This document shows, piece after piece, positions 8,430 through 17,165 of a DNA stretch of 64,000 nucleotides. Each line of letters starts with the position of its first letter. Position 1 is the stretch's first letter. The notes under the pieces are model-generated. The model was not told where the DNA came from. It was given only the letters and a program-made list of their open reading frames with translations, and ran no database searches. A program made the translations under genes and the position numbers. The stretch comes from Candidatus Microgenomates bacterium (GTDB taxonomy: Bacteria; Patescibacteriota; Microgenomatia; UBA1406; HO2-37-13b): NCBI GenBank assembly GCA_025449735.1, contig JANWIV010000002.1, positions 1 to 64,000 on the forward strand. The letters run 5' to 3'.

Positions 8430-9241
8430 ATGACAAAAAGGTCGCCATAATTACTGTTAACTATAATAACGACTCTGTTACTGATGATTTCCTAATATCT
8501 CTAAAAGAATCTGTTAAGGATAGTTATCAAGTATTTATCGCTGATTTATCAGATCAAATTAAAGACAAAGTTTTGACTGATGAAAATGCAGTAATTATTA
8601 GAGGTGAAAATAAGGGTTATGCACATGGTATCAACCTAGGAATAAAACAAGCGATTGAGGCTGATTTTGATAAATTTATTGTCATTAATAATGATACTCT
8701 AGTCGGCTCTGGGTTTACCACTTTTTGTTTTGACTCGATACAAAAAAATTCTAAAACAATAATAGGCGGCAAGATTTTTTACGCGAAAGGATTTGAATAT
8801 CATAAAGATCGTTATCCCGAAAATGAGAGAGGTAAAGTCCTTTGGTATGCCGGTGGTAGGGTTGATTGGAAGAATGTCATTACTCATCATATTGGAGTTG
8901 ATGAGGTTGATCGTGGTCAGTATGACGCACCCGTTGAGACTGAATTTGTGACCGGGTGTTTGATGTGTTTTGATCGCCAAGTCTATGAAGCGGTCGGGCT
9001 TTGGGATGAAAGCTACTTTCTCTATTATGAGGATGCTGACTGGTGTGAACGAGCCAAAAGAAGCGGAGTCAAATTAGTTTATGATCCCTCAATTGTCATT
9101 TGGCATAAGAATGCCCAATCTACCGGTGGGCCGGGATCAAAGCTACATCAAAATTATCAAGAAAAAAATAGAATAAAATTTGGTCTAAAATATGCTCCGC
9201 TGAGAACGAAATTGCATCTACTTAAGAATATTATTCTGTAG
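8426..9241 (+). CDS. GT2 glycosyltransferase (rhamnosyltransferase-like)
   Basis: 271 residues, single GT-A domain. Begins with a beta strand and TVNYNN (about 10-15); NKGYAHGINLG and the VINNDT segment give the nucleotide-sugar and metal site; LYYEDADWCERA near 215 is the usual EDxxxxxR acceptor-side motif of WbbL-type enzymes. No membrane segments, so it acts at the inner face of the membrane on a lipid-linked acceptor that the overlapping upstream flippase would export. Confidence 0.88.
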   Translation: MNDKKVAIITVNYNNDSVTDDFLISLKESVKDSYQVFIADLSDQIKDKVLTDENAVIIRGENKGYAHGINLGIKQAIEADFDKFIVINNDTLVGSGFTTFCFDSIQKNSKTIIGGKIFYAKGFEYHKDRYPENERGKVLWYAGGRVDWKNVITHHIGVDEVDRGQYDAPVETEFVTGCLMCFDRQVYEAVGLWDESYFLYYEDADWCERAKRSGVKLVYDPSIVIWHKNAQSTGGPGSKLHQNYQEKNRIKFGLKYAPLRTKLHLLKNIIL

Positions 9242-9243
9242 AT

Positions 9244-9441
9244 TTACTTACCATCGGGGCCATAGTGATGATAGACGCCATGGCGATGGGCCCGGGCGAA
9301 TGCATCGGTGCCAACGGGTTCGTGTAGTTGGGAAGATCGATTCTGAAATGATTCTATTGGGGGGCGATTCGGTGTGAGATTGTTTTGAGCTTTATTAGGC
9401 GAGACTTCTGTTGAGGGTGTTGGTACATGGCGCTCACTCAT
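9244..9441 (-). CDS. Small hydrophilic protein, unknown
   Basis: 65 residues, rich in Pro, Asn, His and Ser, probably disordered; a His/Arg/Tyr-rich C-terminal segment (ARAHRHGVYHHYGPDGK) might bind metal or nucleic acid. No family recognised. It is supported as a real gene by a well-formed promoter: TTGACA (minus strand, 9472-9477), 17-base spacer, TAATCT (9449-9454), then seven bases and ATG. Confidence 0.6.
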   Translation of the reverse strand: MSERHVPTPSTEVSPNKAQNNLTPNRPPIESFQNRSSQLHEPVGTDAFARAHRHGVYHHYGPDGK

Positions 9442-9448
9442 AAAGCTT

Positions 9449-9477
9449 AGATTAAATAATATTTATCCTATTGTCAA
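9449..9477 (-). promoter_or_regulatory. Promoter of the 65-residue protein
   Basis: TTGACA, 17 bases, TAATCT, seven bases, ATG at 9441. The -35 lies inside the end of the upstream gene at 9474-9698. Confidence 0.75.
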
Positions 9478-9698
9478 GCCTTTTTTTCATGAGTCAATTT
9501 TTTTCTGTCTATAAAAATCAAATATATAAGGGGAAGCAACCCCAGAGAGTTGACAATAAATAGGGCAATAAACCAATATTTTCGGCTGCTTTGGCTGGCT
9601 TTCCAAAGTGAGTAGCCTCTTAGTATTGAGTCTCCAATAATTAGCGGCAGGAGCCAAGCAATATTTTGTTCGATGAAACTAAAATCACGAGTTGTCAT
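9474..9698 (-). CDS. DUF5652-like small membrane protein
   Basis: 74 residues with two membrane helices joined by a loop with LWKAS and KYWFIALFIVNSLGLLP, the pattern I associate with DUF5652, a short two-helix family common in CPR genomes. Function unknown. It follows the glycosyltransferase at 9703-10917 by four bases and is probably in the same transcript. Confidence 0.7.
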   Translation of the reverse strand: MTTRDFSFIEQNIAWLLPLIIGDSILRGYSLWKASQSSRKYWFIALFIVNSLGLLPLIYLIFIDRKKLTHEKKA

Positions 9699-9702
9699 TA
9701 AT

Positions 9703-10917
9703 TTATTTTACTGCTTTTTTATATTTTGCAACAATATAAATAAGGTTAGTAATCATGGCGACAATAATTATTTGGTGTTTGAGGAGAACCTTTTCCGGAC
9801 TATCCCAGCCACCCAAGAAAATGTAAGGATAATAAGATAGTAGCAGTCCGAAGAAGAGGAAACTCAAATTTTGGACAAAATTAAAATAATAAGGAATAAA
9901 GATTAGTAGATTTAAAAAATACCAAGGCTGGACTTCACCTTTGTAACTGACATAGATAATTGTCATAAATATTCCAATCAATGACAATGCTGGCCATATT
10001 TTGTCATTGCGAAAGACCTTAGGGAGCGCGGCAATCTTATGAGATTGCTTCGTCATATAATTCCTCGCAATGACAGACAGGGAAAGCAACATTGCTGGTA
10101 TTGTCATATATTTTATCCCAGCTGATAAAAAGAGCAGACTAGTGCTAAAAATCCAATTTATTCCTTTATTTTTTTTGAGAACTTTAAATATGCGGTGGGT
10201 TTCATTATTAGTAAACAAAATAAAGCAGACCCCAATGAGCCCCAGAGATAAAGCGATTAAATCGTTATGATTATTTACCAGTCCCTCAATAATAACTAAG
10301 GGGCTGGTAGCAAAAAAAAGTGCCCAAGTCCTATTAATTCTATTTAAGCAGTAGACCGTCGACAGGTAAAACAGGGAAAACATTAATTTGAAAAAAAGGA
10401 AGTTTAAGACAAATTTACCCAGTGCTAAAAAAGAGGGAATAAGACTTAATATGAGCCAAGAAGGTCCATATGGATAAGTGCGATGAGTCCAATGCATAAA
10501 TCGGATCCAAGGGTCGGCAGGGAAATCAAGGGCGGTTTTTAAATAAGGATTCTGGCTATAACTTGAGACAATTTTGGCATCAAAGAGATAATTAAAAAAA
10601 TCATGGGATAAAAGCGGATATGAGAAGAGCAATAATCCTGAGATTAAGACGGCTAGTTTAAATGGATTTACTCGTTTTGATTTAAAGGAAAAGTAGTAGT
10701 GGAAACTAGATAATAAAATAATAATCAGCAGGTACAGGCTAAAAGAAAGTGACCTTTGATAATAGCCAATAATTACCATAAAATTTCGAAATGATGTCCA
10801 AGCCCAAGAATTTATTAAGGTTAGATTAGGATCAACTAATACATATGAATAAAAGAGAAGAAAGATTATTAGAAATCCATAAATTGCTACGATTATTTTT
10901 TCATTTAATTTTTTCAT
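9703..10917 (-). CDS. Polytopic GT-C-like glycosyltransferase (mannosyltransferase-like)
   Basis: 404 or so residues from the ATG at 10917 (a TTG two codons earlier also opens the frame). About 11 membrane segments. The loop with SHDFFNYLFDAK and NPYLKTALDFP, then HRTYPYGPSW, resembles polyprenol-phosphate-mannose-dependent alpha-mannosyltransferases and GT87 enzymes. Odd: positions 10003-10074 are a repeat element with 10-base inverted ends translated in frame between two membrane segments. Confidence 0.75.
   Translation of the reverse strand: MKKLNEKIIVAIYGFLIIFLLFYSYVLVDPNLTLINSWAWTSFRNFMVIIGYYQRSLSFSLYLLIIILLSSFHYYFSFKSKRVNPFKLAVLISGLLLFSYPLLSHDFFNYLFDAKIVSSYSQNPYLKTALDFPADPWIRFMHWTHRTYPYGPSWLILSLIPSFLALGKFVLNFLFFKLMFSLFYLSTVYCLNRINRTWALFFATSPLVIIEGLVNNHNDLIALSLGLIGVCFILFTNNETHRIFKVLKKNKGINWIFSTSLLFLSAGIKYMTIPAMLLSLSVIARNYMTKQSHKIAALPKVFRNDKIWPALSLIGIFMTIIYVSYKGEVQPWYFLNLLIFIPYYFNFVQNLSFLFFGLLLSYYPYIFLGGWDSPEKVLLKHQIIIVAMITNLIYIVAKYKKAVK
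10003..10074. repeat. 72-base palindromic repeat element inside a CDS
   Basis: Terminal inverted repeats GTCATTGCGA (10003-10012) and TCGCAATGAC (10065-10074) match perfectly, with an inner GCAATCT / AGATTGC hairpin (10031-10048). Its length of 72 is exactly 24 codons, so it leaves the frame of the gene 9703-10917 unchanged. Confidence 0.9.
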
Positions 10918-10956
10918 AAGCAATAAACTTTAATTCTAAGTCAATGCAAATACGTT

Positions 10957-10968
10957 TACAATTGATGT
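10957..10968 (+). promoter_or_regulatory. Leaderless promoter
   Basis: TACAAT (10957-10962), six bases, ATG at 10969. No clear -35. Confidence 0.6.
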
Positions 10969-11748
10969 ATGATTATTGATATGAGGACGCCTTCAATCAC
11001 AGTTATTATAACTGCCTATAACGAGGAAAAAAACATAACCGATTGTATTACCTCAGCTCGCTTATTAACTGACGATATAATTGTCATCGATACTGAAAGT
11101 ACCGACAAGACAAATTCTCTTGCGAAGAATACTGGTGTAAAAGTTATATCCATGCCTTATTCTCGTATTGTAGAGCCAGCTCGTCAGTCAAGCATCGGCC
11201 GTGCTAAGGGTGACTGGATACTGATCCTTGATGCCGATGAAAGAATTAATGAAGAATTAGCGAGCGAGGTTAAAAAGGTAATCTTGCAAGATAAATATAC
11301 CCACTACAAAATTAATCGAAAGAATTTTTTTGGGAAAGTTTGGCTTAAATTTGGCGGCTGGTGGCCAGATTCTATATCAGGAAGACTATTTTTGCGTCGT
11401 AGTTTTATTTCTTGGGACAGTGCGATTCATTCAAAGCCGGTGATTAAAGGTGAAGAAGGTCATTTGAATAGCTTAATTCTTCATTATTCGCAGGGAAATC
11501 TTGAAAAGATGGTTGAAAAAACCGCTATTTTTGAAGATATTGAATCAGATTTACTTTTACCTCAGACGAGCTTAGTAAATACCAGTACTTTCTTTAGGAA
11601 ATTTTTTGGCGAGTTTTATCGACGAATGATAAAACATACCGCTTTCCTTGATAGTAGGCTTGGAATTATTGCCGCGCTTTATCAATGTTATTCAAAGACG
11701 GTTACTTATCTTTATCTATATGAAAAACAAAACAATCGCCGTATTTAA
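10969..11748 (+). CDS. GT2 glycosyltransferase (WaaE/KdtX-like)
   Basis: 259 residues. VIITAYNEEKNI (about 10-21), IDTESTDKT and ILDADER (about 85-91) define a GT2 GT-A domain of the type that adds glucose or heptose-like sugars to core glycans; KINRKNFFGKVWLKFGGW is also typical of this group. Start chosen from the leaderless promoter. The 3' end overlaps the next gene by 29 bases, implying a tight glycan operon through 15329. Confidence 0.87.
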   Translation: MIIDMRTPSITVIITAYNEEKNITDCITSARLLTDDIIVIDTESTDKTNSLAKNTGVKVISMPYSRIVEPARQSSIGRAKGDWILILDADERINEELASEVKKVILQDKYTHYKINRKNFFGKVWLKFGGWWPDSISGRLFLRRSFISWDSAIHSKPVIKGEEGHLNSLILHYSQGNLEKMVEKTAIFEDIESDLLLPQTSLVNTSTFFRKFFGEFYRRMIKHTAFLDSRLGIIAALYQCYSKTVTYLYLYEKQNNRRI

Positions 11749-12805
11749 CCCCTATTTAGATGTGTTGGGTGGAGGAGAACGTCATATATTATCTATTTTG
11801 CAGGTTTTTGAGGAGTCTGGATATCAAATTGATTTGCTTTGGGATGACAAATCGATAAAGGAAAAACTTTCAAACATGTTGAATATTTCCTTTTCTAATT
11901 TGAAAATAAGGAAAAACTTTTTACACTCAAAAAATTTGCTATCAAAACAATTTAAACTTTCAAAATACGATCGTCTATTTTATGTCACCGATGGGAGTTA
12001 TTTTTTTTCCAACGCGAGAAGAAATTATGTTTTTTGCATGTATCCCAAGCTTGAACTATTTAATATGACGCCTATCACCAAACTCAAATTGAACAACTGG
12101 TCTTTTATTGCTAACTCACATTTCACCGCTGAATTTATCAAGCATTGGACGGGGAGGAAGGTGTCGGTAGTTTACCCATATATAGACAAAAAGTTTTTTA
12201 TAAAAGAAAAAAAAGCCAAGCATTCGATTCTTATGGTCGGCCGTTTTTTTGATCATCTTCATTCTAAGCGACATGATATTGTCATAAATGCTTTTATTGA
12301 GCTTAAGAAAAATCATGTCGATATGGAAGATTTCAAACTTATCATTGCTGGAGGGCTGAAAGAAGGAGAAGATGAAAGTTATTTTAAAAAATTGAAAAAA
12401 TTAGCCGAAGATCGACATGATATTAATTTTGTCATTAATCCGGATTTTGAAAGCTTAGTCAAACTTTATCATGAAGCGATGTTTTACTGGCATGCTACTG
12501 GATTTGGAATTGATCAGGGAAAATTTCCAGAACGCACCGAGCATTTGGGACTAACTCCTCTTGAGGCAATGGCGAGTCAGTGTGTCGTTTTTGCTCATAA
12601 TTCTGGAGGACCAGCCGAGACGATTGAAGATGAAGATACCGGTTTTTTATATAGCTCGATTCAAAAGCTTGAAGAAAAAACTCATGAACTATTTATTGAT
12701 AAAGACGCTCGGCTAAAAATTGCCCAAGCAGGCGCCGACTATGTTGATGAGACATTTTCATATGCCACTTTTAAAGATAATATAAAAAAAGTTTTTAGAA
12801 TTTAA
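11720..12805 (+). CDS. GT4 glycosyltransferase
   Basis: 361 residues from ATG 11720, which lies inside the preceding gene; a further upstream start at 11648 is rejected because its first 24 residues are out-of-frame reading of that gene. N-terminal Rossmann half with NPYLDVLGGGERH (acceptor side), C-terminal half with VGRFFD and the donor-binding segment ending ERTEHLGLTPLEAMASQC, where the EHLGLTPLEAMA stretch corresponds to the EX7E region of GT4 retaining enzymes. Cytoplasmic, uses a nucleotide sugar. Confidence 0.9.
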   Translation: MKNKTIAVFNPYLDVLGGGERHILSILQVFEESGYQIDLLWDDKSIKEKLSNMLNISFSNLKIRKNFLHSKNLLSKQFKLSKYDRLFYVTDGSYFFSNARRNYVFCMYPKLELFNMTPITKLKLNNWSFIANSHFTAEFIKHWTGRKVSVVYPYIDKKFFIKEKKAKHSILMVGRFFDHLHSKRHDIVINAFIELKKNHVDMEDFKLIIAGGLKEGEDESYFKKLKKLAEDRHDINFVINPDFESLVKLYHEAMFYWHATGFGIDQGKFPERTEHLGLTPLEAMASQCVVFAHNSGGPAETIEDEDTGFLYSSIQKLEEKTHELFIDKDARLKIAQAGADYVDETFSYATFKDNIKKVFRI

Positions 12806-12817
12806 TTTTACCTATTT

Positions 12818-13720
12818 ATGAATCTCTCAGTTGTCATCCCAGTCTACAAGCAGAAGGAAATGTTTCTTGATAATCTGCAAAATAATATCGCCTTTTTATC
12901 CGGATGTGAAATAATCATAGTCGATGATGCCTCAGGGGAGGGGATTGATAAAGAATTGAAAAAGTTTAAGCAAGTGAAATATTTAAAAAATCTCAAAAAT
13001 CAGGGTTTTGGGCAATCAGTAAATAAGGGTGTGATGGCGGCAAGGCATGAGTATGTCATGCTACTCAATTCTGATGTTAGACTTAAAAATGATTCTTATA
13101 AAAAAGCCCATAAACTCTTAAATCAAGATAACGCTCTTTTTGCAGTTTCTTTTGCCCAACGTCAACCAGATGACAGTATTGTTGGGAAAAATACCATTTT
13201 TTTTAAAAGTGGACTGATTCAACATCGAGCCGCTTATGACAAGGCTTTTTCTCCCAATGCCTGGGCTGAAGGAGGAGCATCTATGTTGAAGAAATCTTAC
13301 TTTAAAAAACTGGGAGGATTTGAAAATCTTTACAGCCCTTTTTACTGGGAAGATATTGATCTTTCATATCAAGCGTACAAAAATGGCTGGCAAATTATTT
13401 TTGATCCAGAAATTGAAGTTGATCATAAACATGAATCAACAATTGGTGCTTATTTTGATAAAAAAGCGGTGATGGTCGTGTCTTATCGAAATCAATTCAC
13501 TTTCATGTGGCTAAATATTACCGATAGACTGCTTTTATTGCTTCATATGCTTTCAATTCCTTATCTATTGCTTTATCATTTGTCAAAAGGAGATAGAGCA
13601 TTTTTTATTGGTTTTTATCAGGCTTTATCTCGGAAGTCGGAAGTAAAAAGAGTTAGAAAAATAAGAGCGCAAGGATCAATCGTTCCCGATAGAAAAATTT
13701 TAAATAAATTTCATGAATAA
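12818..13720 (+). CDS. GT2 glycosyltransferase
   Basis: 300 residues. SVVIPVYKQKEMF (4-16), VDDASGEG, NSD (about 88-90, metal-binding triad in place of DxD) and FYWEDIDLSYQAYKNGW (EDxDLxxR-like) mark a GT2 rhamnosyl/galactosyl-type transferase. One hydrophobic stretch near 235-255 may associate with the membrane. Twelve bases downstream of the GT4 gene and overlapping the next gene by eight bases, so part of one operon. Confidence 0.88.
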   Translation: MNLSVVIPVYKQKEMFLDNLQNNIAFLSGCEIIIVDDASGEGIDKELKKFKQVKYLKNLKNQGFGQSVNKGVMAARHEYVMLLNSDVRLKNDSYKKAHKLLNQDNALFAVSFAQRQPDDSIVGKNTIFFKSGLIQHRAAYDKAFSPNAWAEGGASMLKKSYFKKLGGFENLYSPFYWEDIDLSYQAYKNGWQIIFDPEIEVDHKHESTIGAYFDKKAVMVVSYRNQFTFMWLNITDRLLLLLHMLSIPYLLLYHLSKGDRAFFIGFYQALSRKSEVKRVRKIRAQGSIVPDRKILNKFHE

Positions 13721-15329
13721 AATCGCAAAAGCCATTGTCTTAGTCAGCATTTTGATTGCAGTATTTTTACAGCTTTATAATAGAAATTCTGTCCCCATTT
13801 GCTTAAACGGTGATGAGGTTGCTTTTGCCTATAACAGCATTTCGTTGTCGAGCACGCTTCGTGATGAGCATGGACATTTATTACCATTACGCTTACAATC
13901 GTTTGATGATTTTAAATTACCGCTCTACTCTTATTTATCAATTCCGTTACTTAAGCTTTTTAGTCCTGACTTGTTTTCAATAAGAATACTAAATATCCTA
14001 CTCGGAATTGCTTTTGTACCGCTGATTTATCTTCTCGCTAAGGAGTTTTTTGAAAAAGAGAAGGTGTCGCTTGCAAGCGCAATTCTTACTAGTTCCACTT
14101 TGTGGATATATATTCTTTCTCGCCACGCTCACGAAGCAGTACTCTCGGCTTTTTTTGTCTTGCTGGCTTGTTATTTCTTTTTGCAATATCAAAAAAAGTC
14201 ACATCTTGTTTTTTTGCTAGTAACAAATTTATCATTATTACTTTCAACGTTTTCTTATCATACCGGAAGAATATTTTTTGTTTTTTTTGCTGCCTATCAA
14301 CTATATTTTATTTTGAGAAATCTAAATAAAACCGAACTTCAAAAGAAAATACTACAAGGATTAATTATTGTTTCAATACTGGCAGTTCCTTTCGTTGTTG
14401 ATTATTCATATGGTGCTAGTCGGGTGCAAAATCTACTTTTTTTTAATAGAGCCGGTTTTCAGATGAGACTTGATGAATATTTAGGAGAGCATCCAGTGCG
14501 GGTAATCCATAATAAAGGGACAGAAGCAGTGCGCGAGCTAACTTCAAGATATTTTTCCCAACTATCAACTGATTTTTTAATTAGAGATGGAGACAAAAAT
14601 CCCCGTTTTGGATTTGAGGCGATGGCGCCGATCTCGCCGGCATTATATTTATTGACCTTAATCGGTCTTTATTTCCTCTATGCCGATCGCCAAAAAGCAC
14701 GTCATCAGTTGTTATTGTTGCTGCTGATCAGTCCGCTTGGTAATGCCCTCACATTTCAAGAAGCGTCAATAACTCGGGTCTACTTTATGATATTTCCAAT
14801 AATTCTTATTTCGGCATATGGGCTGGTCAGGTTTCTTGAATCAATTTCAAATTTTAGAGTTCGTTATGTGGTTTTTGTTTCCATTCTAATGATTCACGGC
14901 TTTTTCTTATTTTTTGCCTGGGATGTTTATCTCAATCATTATTATAATCGTGCCTATGTGACAAGAAGCTGGCAGTGTGGTTATCATGAACTCTTTGAGG
15001 ATATCAAATCAGATTTAGACAAATTTGATCATGTATATATTACGGAAAGATATGGCCAACCCTATATTTTTGCCCTTTATTATCTAGGAATAAATCCAGC
15101 GGACTATCAGCAAAAAGCGATTATTAGTCCCCCTGACGAGTACGGATTTTCTCAGGTGAAATCATATGATAAATTTATTTTTGATTTCATGCCGGAAAAA
15201 CTAAGTGAGAAGAAAAGTCTTTTCATTGGCTTTCCTGACGAATTTAATGGCACCGGGATTAGTGAGGTTGACGTGCGCAAAATAAAATTCGGTAGAGAAG
15301 AAATTTTTTGGGTCTATGAAAATAAATAA
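13713..15329 (+). CDS. GT39-like membrane glycosyltransferase
   Basis: 538 residues with about 10-12 membrane segments. The loop after the first segment has NGDEVAFAYN (about 31-40), giving the Asp-Glu pair expected of ArnT/PMT-type enzymes. A C-terminal extracytoplasmic domain of about 130 residues follows the last hydrophobic block. It is the last gene of the 10969-15329 operon. The operon therefore holds three cytoplasmic transferases plus one enzyme that would act after export. Confidence 0.77.
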   Translation: MNKIAKAIVLVSILIAVFLQLYNRNSVPICLNGDEVAFAYNSISLSSTLRDEHGHLLPLRLQSFDDFKLPLYSYLSIPLLKLFSPDLFSIRILNILLGIAFVPLIYLLAKEFFEKEKVSLASAILTSSTLWIYILSRHAHEAVLSAFFVLLACYFFLQYQKKSHLVFLLVTNLSLLLSTFSYHTGRIFFVFFAAYQLYFILRNLNKTELQKKILQGLIIVSILAVPFVVDYSYGASRVQNLLFFNRAGFQMRLDEYLGEHPVRVIHNKGTEAVRELTSRYFSQLSTDFLIRDGDKNPRFGFEAMAPISPALYLLTLIGLYFLYADRQKARHQLLLLLLISPLGNALTFQEASITRVYFMIFPIILISAYGLVRFLESISNFRVRYVVFVSILMIHGFFLFFAWDVYLNHYYNRAYVTRSWQCGYHELFEDIKSDLDKFDHVYITERYGQPYIFALYYLGINPADYQQKAIISPPDEYGFSQVKSYDKFIFDFMPEKLSEKKSLFIGFPDEFNGTGISEVDVRKIKFGREEIFWVYENK

Positions 15330-15350
15330 TATATTTACTCCTGGTCAATT

Positions 15351-16004
15351 CTAGATATAAAGCAGTATCGCCAGGTTATAGAAGGCGTGGATTAGAATCG
15401 GTGGAATCAGACTACGCCTGTCAAGGAAAATAAAGGAATTAATAAGCCCAAGAAAAATATCCATGGCAATGACAATGAGCAAGGTACTACCGGAAAGGCT
15501 AGCATTGGTCATTATGCTTGGGATATGAAGCACTAAGAAAATACCGGCGCCTCCAAAAGTGGAGGTATAGATATTTTTAGAATCTTCATATAAGCGCTTG
15601 ACAACAAAACCCCTTGAAATAATTTCTTCAGAAAAAGCGGTAGTGAGAGTGAGAATTGAGAGGAAGATAATTCCAGTAGCGCTCATAACACTAAGTCCAG
15701 ATATAGATCCTGTTTTTAGATATTTAGCGGTAACTATTGTCGCTATAAGTAATAACCCTATTCCAACACTGATCAATAAGTCAATTCTGAGATTTTTACT
15801 CTTAAACCAAATTCCTTTTAAAAAATTGGTCTTTTCTTGAGAAGTGATATACCAAAAAATGGGCCCTATAAATATCATTGGTTTGGCAATAAATTCATCA
15901 AACCAGACTGGAAGATGAAGTTCTTTTCTATAGAAACTCCAGATGATTAAAATGACGCCAAATAGAGTGAGTGATTTCTGTAGCGGTGAGGCATCTTGTT
16001 TCAT
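15351..16004 (-). CDS. CPBP-family intramembrane protease
   Basis: 217 residues, about six membrane segments. SEEIISRG (EExxxR motif, about 124-131), a His in the following helix (FLVLHI) and HAFYN near the C-terminus supply the Glu/His residues that bind zinc in CAAX-prenyl-protease-2/Abi proteins. Substrate unknown; relatives include Rce1 proteases and bacteriocin self-immunity proteins. ATG start supported by TATTAT eight bases upstream (minus strand, 16013-16018). Transcribed toward the end of the preceding operon. Confidence 0.85.
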   Translation of the reverse strand: MKQDASPLQKSLTLFGVILIIWSFYRKELHLPVWFDEFIAKPMIFIGPIFWYITSQEKTNFLKGIWFKSKNLRIDLLISVGIGLLLIATIVTAKYLKTGSISGLSVMSATGIIFLSILTLTTAFSEEIISRGFVVKRLYEDSKNIYTSTFGGAGIFLVLHIPSIMTNASLSGSTLLIVIAMDIFLGLINSFIFLDRRSLIPPILIHAFYNLAILLYI

Positions 16005-16052
16005 AAAACTTAATAATAGGCGTAACTTAAATAAAAATCAACACAGAGGTGA

Positions 16053-17165
16053 TTATTTCTTGGTTTTCCAGATAAACAGATTGTAGACGGTGTATGAATA
16101 AGGAATGATTACAAATCCCAAAATTAGTGCCTTGTATAAGAACCAAAAACGAACTCCGAAATGATCAGTGAGAAATCCGAGCATTATAATTTGCAGACTG
16201 ACTGAGCCAATCGATGCTAATACAAATTTGGAGAAAGCTTTAATAAATGAACTAGCAGTGTTTTCTACTTTTTTGAATGAGAAGCTCCAGAAATTATTTA
16301 GTAAGAAATTAGTTATTACCGCTAATGTGGCGCTGAGTAATGTTGAAACTCTCACTGAGAAAAAGAGTTGTTCGATAAATATATAGGAGACACCAAAATC
16401 AATTCCGGCAGTTAAAAAGCCAACGATGACATAGCGGACGAAAGGCGAATTCATCAAAATATACATGAGATTTCTGAAGATGAAGTCAAGAGTGTCAATT
16501 TTAGAACTGCCAGCGACACGATTGCGAAAAACTAGTGGCACCTCGACAATATTTAGCCCATCTTTAATGGCGCGATCAAGAGTGGCGATTTGGAAGGTAT
16601 AGCCATCATAGGATTTATAAGAGGCCAAAGTCTGTTTAATAAAGTTAGCGCTAATCGCTTTATAACCGGTGGTCCAGTCATGAATCTTAAATTTCATAAA
16701 ACCGAGTCTGAGCACTAAGCTATTACCTACATAGGATAAAAATTTGCGCTCGATTGACCAGTTTTTGGGAATCGATCCTCCCTTGATATAGCGACTGCCG
16801 ATTACATAATCGGCACCTTGATCGATTGCAGTAAGAAAGGTTGGAATAAGAGTTGGATCATGTTGCATATCCGAATCCATTTCAATAAAAGTGTCGGGAC
16901 TTAATTTTTCCAGTCCATAGGCAAAACCGCGACGATAGGCATTGCCTAAGCCTTTTTTATCCCCCGATATTAAATGAAGTTGGGGATATATTTTTTGTAG
17001 GCTAGCAACTACTTCGTCAGTTTTATCAGGAGAAGAATCATCAACGACCAGAATTGAGACCTTCCAACCTTCGATAGCCTCAGTAATATTAAAGATTTCC
17101 GGGATGAGTTTGGTAATATTTTCCCGCTCATTATATGTTGGTAAAACTACTAGCGCAGTTTTCAT
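16053..17165 (-). CDS. GT2 (DPM1-like) fused to GtrA membrane domain
   Basis: 370 residues. Residues 1-235: GT2 domain with VVLPTYNERENI (6-17), VVDDSSPDKT, and EMDSDMQHDP as the DxD region, the dolichol-phosphate mannose synthase type. Residues about 240-370: four-helix GtrA-like domain (RYVIVGFLTAGIDFG...), which in other bacteria helps move the lipid-linked sugar across the membrane. One polypeptide would both make and flip a polyprenyl-phosphate sugar. Overlaps the next upstream gene by four bases. Confidence 0.93.
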   Translation of the reverse strand: MKTALVVLPTYNERENITKLIPEIFNITEAIEGWKVSILVVDDSSPDKTDEVVASLQKIYPQLHLISGDKKGLGNAYRRGFAYGLEKLSPDTFIEMDSDMQHDPTLIPTFLTAIDQGADYVIGSRYIKGGSIPKNWSIERKFLSYVGNSLVLRLGFMKFKIHDWTTGYKAISANFIKQTLASYKSYDGYTFQIATLDRAIKDGLNIVEVPLVFRNRVAGSSKIDTLDFIFRNLMYILMNSPFVRYVIVGFLTAGIDFGVSYIFIEQLFFSVRVSTLLSATLAVITNFLLNNFWSFSFKKVENTASSFIKAFSKFVLASIGSVSLQIIMLGFLTDHFGVRFWFLYKALILGFVIIPYSYTVYNLFIWKTKK

